This document shows, in pieces, positions 1-5,173 of a stretch of DNA of 5,206 nt (its first letter is position 1; the number at the start of each line of letters is the position of its first letter). The position numbers were made by a program, and so were the translations under genes. The stretch is from Candidatus Caccousia avistercoris (GTDB taxonomy: Bacteria; Bacillota; Clostridia; Oscillospirales; Acutalibacteraceae). Below the pieces are notes generated by a model. It had not been told where the DNA came from and did not search any database. It saw only the letters and a list, made by a program, of their open reading frames with translations. The stretch covers positions 1-5,206 of the forward strand of contig DVMK01000265.1 of assembly GCA_018715025.1 (NCBI GenBank). Direction: 5' to 3'.

Positions 1-855
1 CTTGTCAGAGGTAAACTTCACCTGCAGCAGGGTGATGGCGGCCACCACCAGGAAGAACACAATCGCCATGGCCTGGCCGTACCCGAACCGGCTTTTGGCA
101 AAAATCTCGTTGAAAATATTCATGGAGATCATCTGGGTGGCGTTGTTGGGGCCGCCCCCGGTCAGGGAAAGGTTTACGTCGTAAATTTTAAAGCAGTTGG
201 AAAGGGTCAGAAACAGGCAGATGGTGATGGAGGGCATCAGCAAAGGAAGGCGGATGCGGAACAGGCTGCTCCAGAACCCGGCCCCGTCTACGGAAGCCGC
301 CTCGATCACATCGTCAGAGATGGCCTGCAGCCCGGCAATGTAAATAATCATCATGTAACCGGCCATCTGCCAGGTGGCCACCACCACCATGGCCACGAAA
401 GACATGGTTTTGTCCGTAAACCAATTGAAGAAAACCTCCTGGTTGCCGAACATTTCCCCCAGCGTGGTCATGCACTCGCCCAGAACGAACTTCCAAATAT
501 AGCCTAAAATCAGCCCGCCAATGAGGTAAGGCAGAAAAAGCATGGCCCTGCCCACGTTGCGGGCAGCCAGCCTTGTGGTGACAATCAGAGAAAAAGCCAG
601 GGCGAGAACGTTCACCGTCACCACCGTAATGAGGGTGAACACCACCGTGCGGCCCATGCTGGCCCAGAAGTTTTCGTCGGTAAACACCCCCGCGTAATTG
701 TCAAAGCCCACAAACACCTTCGGCACCTTCGCCAGGCCGTTCCACTCCACAAAGGAGTAGCCGATGCCCGTAAAGAAGGGGATTACCACCACCAGGACAA
801 ATACCGCAATGAGCGGGAAAACGAACAGGGCGTACCAGCCCTTTTTAATTTTCAC
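1..855 (-). CDS. Carbohydrate ABC transporter permease, MalF/UgpA-like (C-terminus cut by window edge)
   Basis: Inner-membrane subunit that forms half of the translocation channel of a sugar importer and couples it to a cytoplasmic ATPase. The frame is open for 285 codons from a GTG at 855 down to base 1, with no stop or frameshift. AAGGAG (872-867) lies 11 bases before this GTG. About six hydrophobic segments are visible, near residues 8-27, 69-92, 106-120, 152-173, 206-222 and 259-279. The EAA loop that docks on the ATPase starts at residue 185 (EAASVDGAG, followed by an LPLLMPSI stretch). NLSLTGGGP near residue 228 and FGYGQA near 258 are also typical of CUT1 permeases. Family members run about 290-300 residues, so only a short tail is missing. 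It follows the binding-protein gene, and a second permease (MalG-like) is expected beyond the window. The family call is firm; the substrate is unknown. Confidence 0.95.
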   Translation of the reverse strand, partial: MKIKKGWYALFVFPLIAVFVLVVVIPFFTGIGYSFVEWNGLAKVPKVFVGFDNYAGVFTDENFWASMGRTVVFTLITVVTVNVLALAFSLIVTTRLAARNVGRAMLFLPYLIGGLILGYIWKFVLGECMTTLGEMFGNQEVFFNWFTDKTMSFVAMVVVATWQMAGYMMIIYIAGLQAISDDVIEAASVDGAGFWSSLFRIRLPLLMPSITICLFLTLSNCFKIYDVNLSLTGGGPNNATQMISMNIFNEIFAKSRFGYGQAMAIVFFLVVAAITLLQVKFTSDK

Positions 856-892
856 AGCTGTCTACTCTCCTTCCTTGCAGGCAGGAATTCAT

Positions 893-928
893 GGAAAAAC
901 GAGGAGGCAGCCGCGCTCCTCGTTTTCC
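893..928 (-). terminator. Intercistronic stem-loop with U-tract between binding-protein and permease genes
   Basis: Read on the minus strand, AAAACGAGGAG pairs perfectly with CTCCTCGTTTT across a 9-base loop (arms 926-916 and 906-896). A further GG/CC pair lies beyond one bulged base. The descending arm ends in five T's (899-895). The hairpin begins 43 bases after the binding-protein stop and ends about 38 bases before the permease GTG. It has the form of an intrinsic terminator. Because the permease has its own ribosome site and no evident promoter in the gap, I infer a leaky terminator or an RNA-stabilising 3' end, similar in principle to the malE-malF arrangement. The 115-base gap also holds a small 5-base-stem repeat at 943-957 of doubtful meaning. 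Confidence 0.7.
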
Positions 929-970
929 CTGCCGGGCCGCTCCCGCAGCCCTTGCGGTTCACACCCGTTT

Positions 971-2287
971 TTATTCGTTCGCCGCCGTGACAAAGGCCTC
1001 GTTCAGCGCGTTCAGAAAATCCTCCTCGCTCATGTCAGAGGTGAAGAATTCCTGCGCCACAGGGGAAAGGTTTGTCATGATGATACCGGCGGGCCACTCA
1101 ATGTTGAAGGTCCAGGGCAGGATGCTGCCGGAGGAAATGGCCTCGGCCACAGAAGCGGAAAGGGGATCCAGCTCCGGGGATTCCATGCCGTCTACCACGG
1201 GGATAAAATGGAATTCCTCCATCAGGTAGCGGGTGCCGGTTTCGCTGGTGTACATCCAGTCAATAAAATCCTTGCCCAGCTGTTTCTCGTCGTCAGAAGC
1301 GTCGGTGTTTACGCACCACACGCTGGGCACGCCCACGGAAATTTTGTCGTTGCCGCAGATGGGAAGGGGCATAATGCCCATTTCAAACTCGGGGCTGAAG
1401 TTGGCCAGCACGCTGTAGGCCCAGTTGCCCTGGTGAATGGCAGCGGCCTTGCCGGTGGCGAAGTTGCCGCAGTTGTTGTCGTAGGTGACCTCCAGAGGAT
1501 TCTGCTGGTATTCCCGGATAGCCGCGAACACCTGGGCGAATTCCTGGAACTCGGGAACGTCCGCCAGACGAACCTCGCCGCTGTACACCTGCTGGCAGAA
1601 CCCGGCCGGGTCGTCCTGCATGGCGAAGGGGACGTTCAGGATCTGGCCGATGAGGAAGAAGTCCTCCTGAGAAAGGCCAAGGCCGGTAACCTCGTTGGCG
1701 GCGTTCTCCTGAATGAACGAGACCAGGGACGCGGTGTCGGTAATGGCGGAGGGATCCACCATATCCTTATTGTAAATCAGGCCGAAGCCCTCGGCTGTCA
1801 TGGGGATGCCGATGGTAGTGCCCTCGTACACGCCCAGCAGATCCTCCTGGATCTTCGGCACTACCGAAAGGCCGCCCAAATCCTCCAGGTACAGGCCCAG
1901 CTCCTCAATCTCGGTGGCGGAACTGAGGGAGAACACGGTGGGGCCGGACTCGCTGGACAGGTAGGTTTTCAGGTTGGAATAGTAGTCGTCGCCTGCAATT
2001 TTCCAAACCTCCACCTCTACGCCGGTTTCCGCCTGGTAATCCTTGGCCATTTCCAGAAGCTGGTCGTAGATTTCTGTCTTTTGCTGGAACACGGTAATCT
2101 TGCCCGAAGCCGCCGGGGTTGTCTCCCCGCCGGCGCTTTCCTCTGCAGCGGCGCTTTCCTCCGCAGCGGATTCCGCTGCGCTGGCTGCTTCGCCGCCGGA
2201 AGAGGCAGTCTCGCCGCCGGTGCTGCACCCTGCCATGGCCCCGGCTGCCATAAGGGCGGCCAACAAGAACGCGAAAACCTTTTTCAT
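971..2287 (-). CDS. Carbohydrate ABC transporter substrate-binding lipoprotein (family 1, MsmE/MalE-like)
   Basis: Membrane-anchored receptor that captures a sugar outside the cell and hands it to the permease encoded next to it. The start at 2287 is chosen because AAGGAGG (2302-2296) lies 8 bases before it and it begins a clean lipoprotein signal (MKKVFAFLLAALMAAGAMAG, then Cys21). An in-frame start at 2314 would swallow the ribosome site. Residues 22-62 are a Ser/Gly/Glu/Ala spacer that holds the domain off the membrane, and the folded domain begins near KITVF (63-67). The stretch FATGKAAAIHQGNW (276-289), then GIMPLPI and later FIPVV, matches the C-terminal lobe of oligosaccharide-binding proteins. 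The length of 438 residues is normal for the family. Four cysteines remain in the mature domain (231, 273, 311, 325), which is more than usual. The sequence recalls raffinose/MsmE-type receptors, but this does not fix the ligand. Confidence 0.93.
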   Translation of the reverse strand: MKKVFAFLLAALMAAGAMAGCSTGGETASSGGEAASAAESAAEESAAAEESAGGETTPAASGKITVFQQKTEIYDQLLEMAKDYQAETGVEVEVWKIAGDDYYSNLKTYLSSESGPTVFSLSSATEIEELGLYLEDLGGLSVVPKIQEDLLGVYEGTTIGIPMTAEGFGLIYNKDMVDPSAITDTASLVSFIQENAANEVTGLGLSQEDFFLIGQILNVPFAMQDDPAGFCQQVYSGEVRLADVPEFQEFAQVFAAIREYQQNPLEVTYDNNCGNFATGKAAAIHQGNWAYSVLANFSPEFEMGIMPLPICGNDKISVGVPSVWCVNTDASDDEKQLGKDFIDWMYTSETGTRYLMEEFHFIPVVDGMESPELDPLSASVAEAISSGSILPWTFNIEWPAGIIMTNLSPVAQEFFTSDMSEEDFLNALNEAFVTAANE

Positions 2288-2348
2288 GAAAACGTCCTCC
2301 TTCTCAGTTCCCACGGGCCAGAGCCTGCGCCCCTGCCCCTGAAGTTAT

Positions 2349-2374
2349 GAAAACCAACGCTGCCGTTCGTTTTC
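2349..2374 (-). promoter_or_regulatory. Imperfect 26-base dyad at the start of the binding-protein mRNA (operator or 5' hairpin)
   Basis: Two 11-base arms (2349-2359 and 2364-2374) are inverted copies with one mismatch, separated by CTGC. Read on the minus strand they run GAAAACGAACG and CGTTGGTTTTC. The site begins only a few bases downstream of the transcription start predicted from the promoter at 2412-2384. A repressor bound here could block initiation. Alternatively, the mRNA would begin with a stem-loop that protects its 5' end. The half-site GAAAACG resembles LacI-family half-sites, but the centre is not CG. The dyad is seen directly; its function is inferred. Confidence 0.5.
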
Positions 2375-2383
2375 TCTGTTCTT

Positions 2384-2412
2384 GTTATACATTAAAATTA
2401 ACTAAATGTAAA
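2384..2412 (-). promoter_or_regulatory. Sigma-A-type promoter of the ABC transporter operon
   Basis: On the minus strand, TTTACA (2412-2407) and TATAAC (2389-2384) are spaced by exactly 17 bases. Transcription should start near 2377, giving a leader of roughly 90 bases before the binding-protein ATG. It is the best promoter match in the 320-base gap between lacI and the binding-protein gene. The spacer contains GTTAATTTTAA (2402-2392), nearly the same as an element at the same place in the lacI promoter. The -35 box overlaps a 17-base imperfect palindrome (2406-2422, outer arms ATGTA/TACAT). Confidence 0.75.
2392..2402 (-). promoter_or_regulatory. Candidate LacI-family binding element in the transporter promoter spacer
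   Basis: Minus-strand GTTAATTTTAA sits between the -35 and -10 boxes, ending 2 bases before the -10. In the lacI promoter, GTTAATTTAA (3656-3647) sits in the same place, ending 1 base before its -10. The two differ only by one extra T. A protein bound here would block RNA polymerase. The flanking DNA is very AT-rich, so chance similarity is possible. Assignment to the neighbouring regulator rests on the shared element and on proximity. Confidence 0.4.
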
Positions 2413-2545
2413 TACTGTACATGATAATTCTGCTGTTTACACAGGGAAATATAGAGCAAACTATACAATATAATAGTGTTTTTATGTTAATTAATATATT
2501 TTTTATATAAATAAGTAAATTAATTTACTAAAATATATAGTTAAC
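2413..2545. other. AT-rich upstream region of the transporter promoter, with a perfect 16-base palindrome at 2514-2529
   Basis: This stretch is strikingly AT-rich compared with the coding DNA, holds no plausible gene, and lies between the lacI terminators and the transporter promoter. It contains the perfect palindrome AGTAAATTAATTTACT (2514-2529) and GTTAATTAAT at 2486-2495. Both echo the TTAATT core of the promoter elements. The palindrome is about 100 bases upstream of the -35 box, where a distal operator for looping could sit. A curved or UP-element-like role for the A/T tracts is also possible. I see no clear second promoter. Confidence 0.4.
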
Positions 2546-2571
2546 AAAAAAGCATTCTCATAAAAGAATGC
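2546..2571 (-). terminator. Second tandem terminator after lacI
   Basis: On the minus strand GCATTCT (2571-2565) pairs with AGAATGC (2558-2552) across a 6-base loop, followed by six T's (2551-2546). The stem is weaker than that of the hairpin just before it. It probably acts as a backup that stops lacI read-through before the transporter promoter region. Confidence 0.75.
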
Positions 2572-2573
2572 AC

Positions 2574-2597
2574 AAAAAAGAGGGCCGAAGCCCTCTT
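2574..2597 (-). terminator. Strong intrinsic terminator of lacI with UUCG tetraloop
   Basis: On the minus strand AAGAGGGC pairs perfectly with GCCCTCTT (arms 2597-2590 and 2585-2578) around a TTCG loop, which is exceptionally stable in RNA. The T run continues to 2574. It begins 10 bases after the lacI stop codon (2610-2608). Confidence 0.92.
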
Positions 2598-2607
2598 GCC
2601 TGCCCTT

Positions 2608-3588
2608 CTATCGCAGGGATTCCCTTTTTGCCAGCACCGTATTCCGCCACTTCACCTTGGCCGCCACCTTGAAGGGCCCCGCGTCCTCTATGCCGCTTAT
2701 CATGCGCAGCAAAAACTGCGCCGCCAAATATCCCCGCTCATAATTAGGGATCGCCACGGTGGTGAGCCCCATCATTTCCGACACAGGGCTGTCGTCAAAG
2801 CCGGTGACGGCGATGTCCTCCGGCACGCGCAGCCTGCTTTCCCGAAAGGCCTTGATGGCCCCTATGGCCATGTTGTCGTTGGCGCACACCAGAACGTCAG
2901 GGTGGCTTTCCGAAAGAATGAGCAGGCGGGCCGCCTGGTAGCCGCTTTTTTCCTTAAAATCCCCCACAAGGTAGTTTTCGTTGATGAGCCGCAGATGATT
3001 TTTGGCCAGCACATGCTGCACCGCCTGCAGCCGTTCGCTGGTGTCGTCGGTTTCCAGCCCGCCCAGGAAGGCGAACCGGCGGTAGCCCCGGTCCACCAGG
3101 CCCTGGGCCAGTTCGGACATGGAGTCGTAATTGTTCACCACCAGGCTTTTGATCCAGGGCTTATCCATCACCCGGTCCATCACCACAATGGGGTACTCGG
3201 CAGAAGCCTTTCTGGCCAACATTTCCGTGCTGCAGTTCATGTCCAGGGTGACGCAGCCGCAGGTGACGGAGGGCTTCATGAACCGTTCCCCCGAGCGGGA
3301 GGTACACACAATCAGATCGTAGCCGCGGGAATACACGTAATCGCTGATGCCGTGGATGATCTTCAGATAAAACTGCCGGTCAAATTCGCTCATATTGAAC
3401 AGGATGGTCTTGTTCAGCCTGGCGCGCCCCACCCGCCCCTCCGGAAGCTGGTAGCCCATCTCTGCGCAGAGCGCCAGCACGCGCTCCCGCGTTTTTGCCC
3501 CCACATTTCTCCTGCCGTTCAGCACGTTGGAAACCGTGGCGGTGGAAACCCCCGCCGCCTTCGCCACATTTTCAATGGTAACGCCCAT
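2608..3588 (-). CDS. LacI-family transcriptional regulator
   Basis: Cytoplasmic DNA-binding repressor that senses a sugar, most likely the local regulator of the ABC transporter downstream. The start at 3588 is preferred because AAAGGGG (3600-3594) lies 5 bases before it and the protein then begins MGVTIENVAKAAG, the usual family opening. A GTG at 3603 would add five residues and has poorer spacing. The helix-turn-helix spans about residues 4-26 (VAKAAGVSTATVSNVLNGR). The sugar-binding/dimerisation domain starts near residue 60 and carries NDNMAIGAIKA and VPEDIAVTGFDD near the C-terminus. The length of 326 residues is normal. The hinge is unusual: after GY the family's PNxxAxxL pattern is replaced by QLPEGRVGRARL (47-58). 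The gene has its own promoter and two terminators, so it is expressed separately from the transporter. The inducer is unknown. Confidence 0.95.
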   Translation of the reverse strand: MGVTIENVAKAAGVSTATVSNVLNGRRNVGAKTRERVLALCAEMGYQLPEGRVGRARLNKTILFNMSEFDRQFYLKIIHGISDYVYSRGYDLIVCTSRSGERFMKPSVTCGCVTLDMNCSTEMLARKASAEYPIVVMDRVMDKPWIKSLVVNNYDSMSELAQGLVDRGYRRFAFLGGLETDDTSERLQAVQHVLAKNHLRLINENYLVGDFKEKSGYQAARLLILSESHPDVLVCANDNMAIGAIKAFRESRLRVPEDIAVTGFDDSPVSEMMGLTTVAIPNYERGYLAAQFLLRMISGIEDAGPFKVAAKVKWRNTVLAKRESLR

Positions 3589-3603
3589 AATAACCCCTTT
3601 CAC

Positions 3604-3619
3604 TTCCCCGCACGGGGAA
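3604..3619 (-). promoter_or_regulatory. GC-rich palindrome in the lacI leader
   Basis: TTCCCCG and CGGGGAA form 7-base inverted arms around CA (3604-3610, 3613-3619). In RNA this would be a 6-base stem with a GUGC loop ending just 3 bases before the AAAGGGG ribosome site. It could modulate lacI translation or stability, or be a DNA site for another protein. It has no U-tract, so it is not a terminator. Only the dyad itself is certain. Confidence 0.4.
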
Positions 3620-3639
3620 ACGTCCGCCGTTTTCTTCTG

Positions 3640-3668
3640 ATTATAATTAAATTAACCGAAAAAAACAA
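3640..3668 (-). promoter_or_regulatory. Sigma-A-type promoter of lacI
   Basis: Minus-strand TTGTTT (3668-3663) and a perfect TATAAT (3645-3640) are 17 bases apart. The start is predicted near 3633, giving a leader of about 45 bases before ATG 3588. The upstream gene's stop is at 3684, so this promoter fills nearly the whole intergenic gap. No terminator is visible for the upstream gene, so some read-through into lacI is possible. Confidence 0.8.
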
Positions 3669-3678
3669 GTTAATTTAA
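3647..3678. promoter_or_regulatory. Perfect 10-base inverted repeat bracketing the lacI -35 box (candidate autoregulatory operator)
   Basis: TTAAATTAAC (3647-3656) and GTTAATTTAA (3669-3678) are exact inverted copies separated by 12 bases. One arm lies in the promoter spacer and the other directly upstream of the -35 box, so a protein bound to both would cover the promoter. The centre-to-centre spacing is 22 bases, about two helical turns. This placement suggests autorepression by the LacI-type protein. A weak RNA hairpin 3' of the glycosyltransferase gene is the alternative, but the stem is almost all A-T. Confidence 0.5.
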
Positions 3679-3683
3679 AAAAA

Positions 3684-4787
3684 TCATCCTGCATCCGGCT
3701 TTTCTTCCGCCCCGGCGGCATGAAGCCCGGCGAAGTAAGCCTCGTTGTACGCCACCGCCGGATCCTCCGGCTTCAGGGCGCGGGCCTGCCTGTGGTACTC
3801 CTCCGCCTTGGCGTGGTCGCCCAGCCTGTCGTAACAGACGCAGAGCTGCATGCAGGGGATAAACCGGTCGTAGTCCGGGTTGCGGAAGCCGCCGCTCTCC
3901 TCTGGCTGCCGGCACGACAGGGCCAGCTGGTACCAGTAAGCAGCCCGCCGGTATTCCCCGCCGCCGGAAAAGAGATCCCCTGCGCCGCAGCACGCCTCGG
4001 GCCGCGGTTCGCTGTAAACAAAGCTGCGGAACAGGGCGGCCAGGGCGTGCTGCCGCTTCCCCAGCCTGCCGAGGCATCCGGCCAGGTCAAGGCAGGCGCG
4101 TATGTTGTCCTCCCGCCAGCCCTTCCCCTCTTCCAGAAAATGCTCCAGCCACCCGGCCGCCTCCTGGTCGCGGCCGGCGATCATCAGCTCCCGCGCATAA
4201 TAGAATTGCTGGCGGGGGGAAAGGCTCTTCCCCTGCTTCAGCAGCTTTTCAAAGATGCGCAGGTTCCGGCCGGATTCCGTTGGCTTCTGCTTGCGGTGCT
4301 CCACGGGAAGGGGCAGGGTGATCACATTCCCTGCGGGGGGAATCACCTCGTGTACCTCCCCCTCCCACCGGTACCCGTACGCCCGGCGCATCAGCCGTTC
4401 CCGGTAGTAGGTGAGAACGGGGCGGCCTGCCCCGTCGAAGGCGGTGTGGTAAGGCAGCATGACCATGTCTGTCTGGGGAGGAAGCTTTTCCTTCAGCAGA
4501 ATCAGCCCTTCCCTCGTTTTTTCCGGCAGCACGTCGTCCGCATCCAGCCAGAGGATATAGTCGGATTTCGCCTTGGAAAAGGCGAAGTTTCTGGCGGCGG
4601 AGAAATCGTCGATCCAGGAAAAATCATACACCTGATCCGTATACCGGCGGGCGATCTCCTTTGTCCGGTCGGTGGAGCCTGTGTCGGCGATGACAATCTC
4701 ATCCGCAGCCCTTCCCACGCTGTCAAGGCAGCGGGCCAGAACCTCCTCCTCGTTTTTCACAATCATGCAAAGGCTTATGGTAATCAC
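3684..4787 (-). CDS. Family 2 glycosyltransferase with C-terminal TPR-like helical region
   Basis: Predicted cytoplasmic enzyme that transfers a sugar from a nucleotide-sugar donor; the acceptor is unknown. The GTG start at 4787 has AGGAGG (4799-4794) 6 bases before it. The GT-A fold occupies roughly residues 1-165: ISLCMIVKNEE opens the nucleotide-binding fold, DTGSTD (35-40) is the typical second motif, and DADD (82-85) supplies the metal-binding DxD. WEGEVHE (141-147) is the region near the acceptor site. Residues about 190-355 are helical pairs resembling TPR repeats, rich in A/L/Y spacing and ending with ALKPEDPAVAYNEA. No signal peptide or membrane segment is visible. This domain pairing is seen in Firmicutes proteins related to SunS, the glycosyltransferase that modifies a bacteriocin, but no peptide substrate gene is nearby and the same layout occurs in enzymes of unknown target. 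It appears monocistronic and functionally unrelated to the transporter. Confidence 0.88.
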   Translation of the reverse strand: MITISLCMIVKNEEEVLARCLDSVGRAADEIVIADTGSTDRTKEIARRYTDQVYDFSWIDDFSAARNFAFSKAKSDYILWLDADDVLPEKTREGLILLKEKLPPQTDMVMLPYHTAFDGAGRPVLTYYRERLMRRAYGYRWEGEVHEVIPPAGNVITLPLPVEHRKQKPTESGRNLRIFEKLLKQGKSLSPRQQFYYARELMIAGRDQEAAGWLEHFLEEGKGWREDNIRACLDLAGCLGRLGKRQHALAALFRSFVYSEPRPEACCGAGDLFSGGGEYRRAAYWYQLALSCRQPEESGGFRNPDYDRFIPCMQLCVCYDRLGDHAKAEEYHRQARALKPEDPAVAYNEAYFAGLHAAGAEEKPDAG

Positions 4788-4930
4788 AAAACCCCTCCTA
4801 TTTTCCCGCAGAAAGCGCTTAAAAGGCGCAGCCGCGTCCCTGCTCCCCCTATTCTATGCGCCGGTCCTCCCTCTTGCTTCCGGGGAAAAGGAGGCGGAAA
4901 GAAAAAAATTAAAAAAATCTGGAAAAGGTG

Positions 4931-4958
4931 TTGACAAACGGGGATTTTTTGCTATAAT
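4931..4958 (+). promoter_or_regulatory. Near-consensus promoter of the tRNA unit
   Basis: TTGACA (4931-4936) and TATAAT (4953-4958) are both perfect consensus boxes, 16 bases apart. The start is predicted near 4965, about 35 bases before the first tRNA. Upstream A-rich tracts (4900-4926) could act as an UP element, as is common before stable RNA genes. Confidence 0.9.
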
Positions 4959-4978
4959 TAATATCGTTGTCCGGTCAA
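4951..4978 (-). promoter_or_regulatory. Possible divergent promoter for the glycosyltransferase gene
   Basis: On the minus strand TTGACC (4978-4973) and TATAGC (4956-4951) are 16 bases apart. The -10 box overlaps the tRNA promoter's -10 on the other strand. It would give a leader of roughly 155 bases to the GTG at 4787. A weaker alternative is TTGTCA (4936-4931) with a T-rich -10. The 4788-4930 stretch holds no gene and no other convincing site. Confidence 0.35.
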
Positions 4979-4999
4979 GCCGGGCGAAAAAAGATTCGA

Positions 5000-5073
5000 T
5001 GCGGAATTGTGTAAAGGTAGCACGGCAGACTCTGACTCTGTTTGTGAGGGTTCGAATCCTTCTTCCGCAGCCA
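5000..5073 (+). tRNA. tRNA-Gln (anticodon CUG)
   Basis: The cloverleaf folds completely. The acceptor stem is TGCGGAA (5000-5006) with TTCCGCA (5063-5069), followed by discriminator G and encoded CCA. The D-stem is GTG/CAC, and the anticodon stem is GCAGA with TCTGT. The loop is CTCTGAC with anticodon CTG at 5032-5034, and the T-arm carries TTCGAAT. The weak U1-A72 first pair and G73 are glutamine tRNA identity features. It reads CAG codons. Confidence 0.96.
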
Positions 5074-5076
5074 TCA

Positions 5077-5153
<77 letters not shown>

Positions 5154-5154
5154 A

Positions 5155-5168
5155 CCAGGCGGGCCTGG
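5155..5168 (+). other. Short hairpin just after tRNA-Pro
   Basis: CCAGG (5155-5159) pairs with CCTGG (5164-5168) around a CGGG loop, 1 base after the CCA end. It may mark the 3' trailer for processing or stabilise it. It has no U-tract and is separate from the terminator that follows. Confidence 0.3.
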
Positions 5169-5173
5169 CCACC

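Noticed and set aside
943..957. Small inverted repeat CCGCA/TGCGG after the binding-protein stop
   Set aside because: A 5-base stem in GC-rich DNA is expected by chance and has no U-tract.
764..2350. Long open frame of 528 codons on the plus strand across the binding-protein gene
   Set aside because: It is antisense to a clear lipoprotein gene in GC-rich DNA, has no ribosome site, crosses the permease start and a hairpin, and its translation shows no family motif.
2288..2376. Riboswitch or T-box in the transporter leader
   Set aside because: The leader is only about 90 bases, with one simple dyad and no terminator or conserved aptamer motif that I can recognise.
2406..2422. Catabolite-repression (cre-like) site overlapping the transporter -35 box
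   Set aside because: The outer bases ATGTA/TACAT fit, but the centre lacks CG and the length is 17 rather than 16, so it does not match the CcpA consensus.
2596..3678. 360-codon plus-strand open frame across lacI
   Set aside because: It is the antisense shadow of a well-supported LacI-family gene; its composition is rich in His and Gln, and it runs through the lacI promoter.
3720..4934. 404-codon plus-strand open frame across the glycosyltransferase
   Set aside because: It is the antisense shadow of a gene with clear catalytic motifs. It has no start signal and ends in the tRNA promoter.
5154..5173. Remnant of a third tRNA or an integration site after tRNA-Pro
   Set aside because: Repeated CCA triplets and a small hairpin are present, but there is no T-arm or acceptor half and no integrase gene or repeat of the tRNA 3' end in the window.
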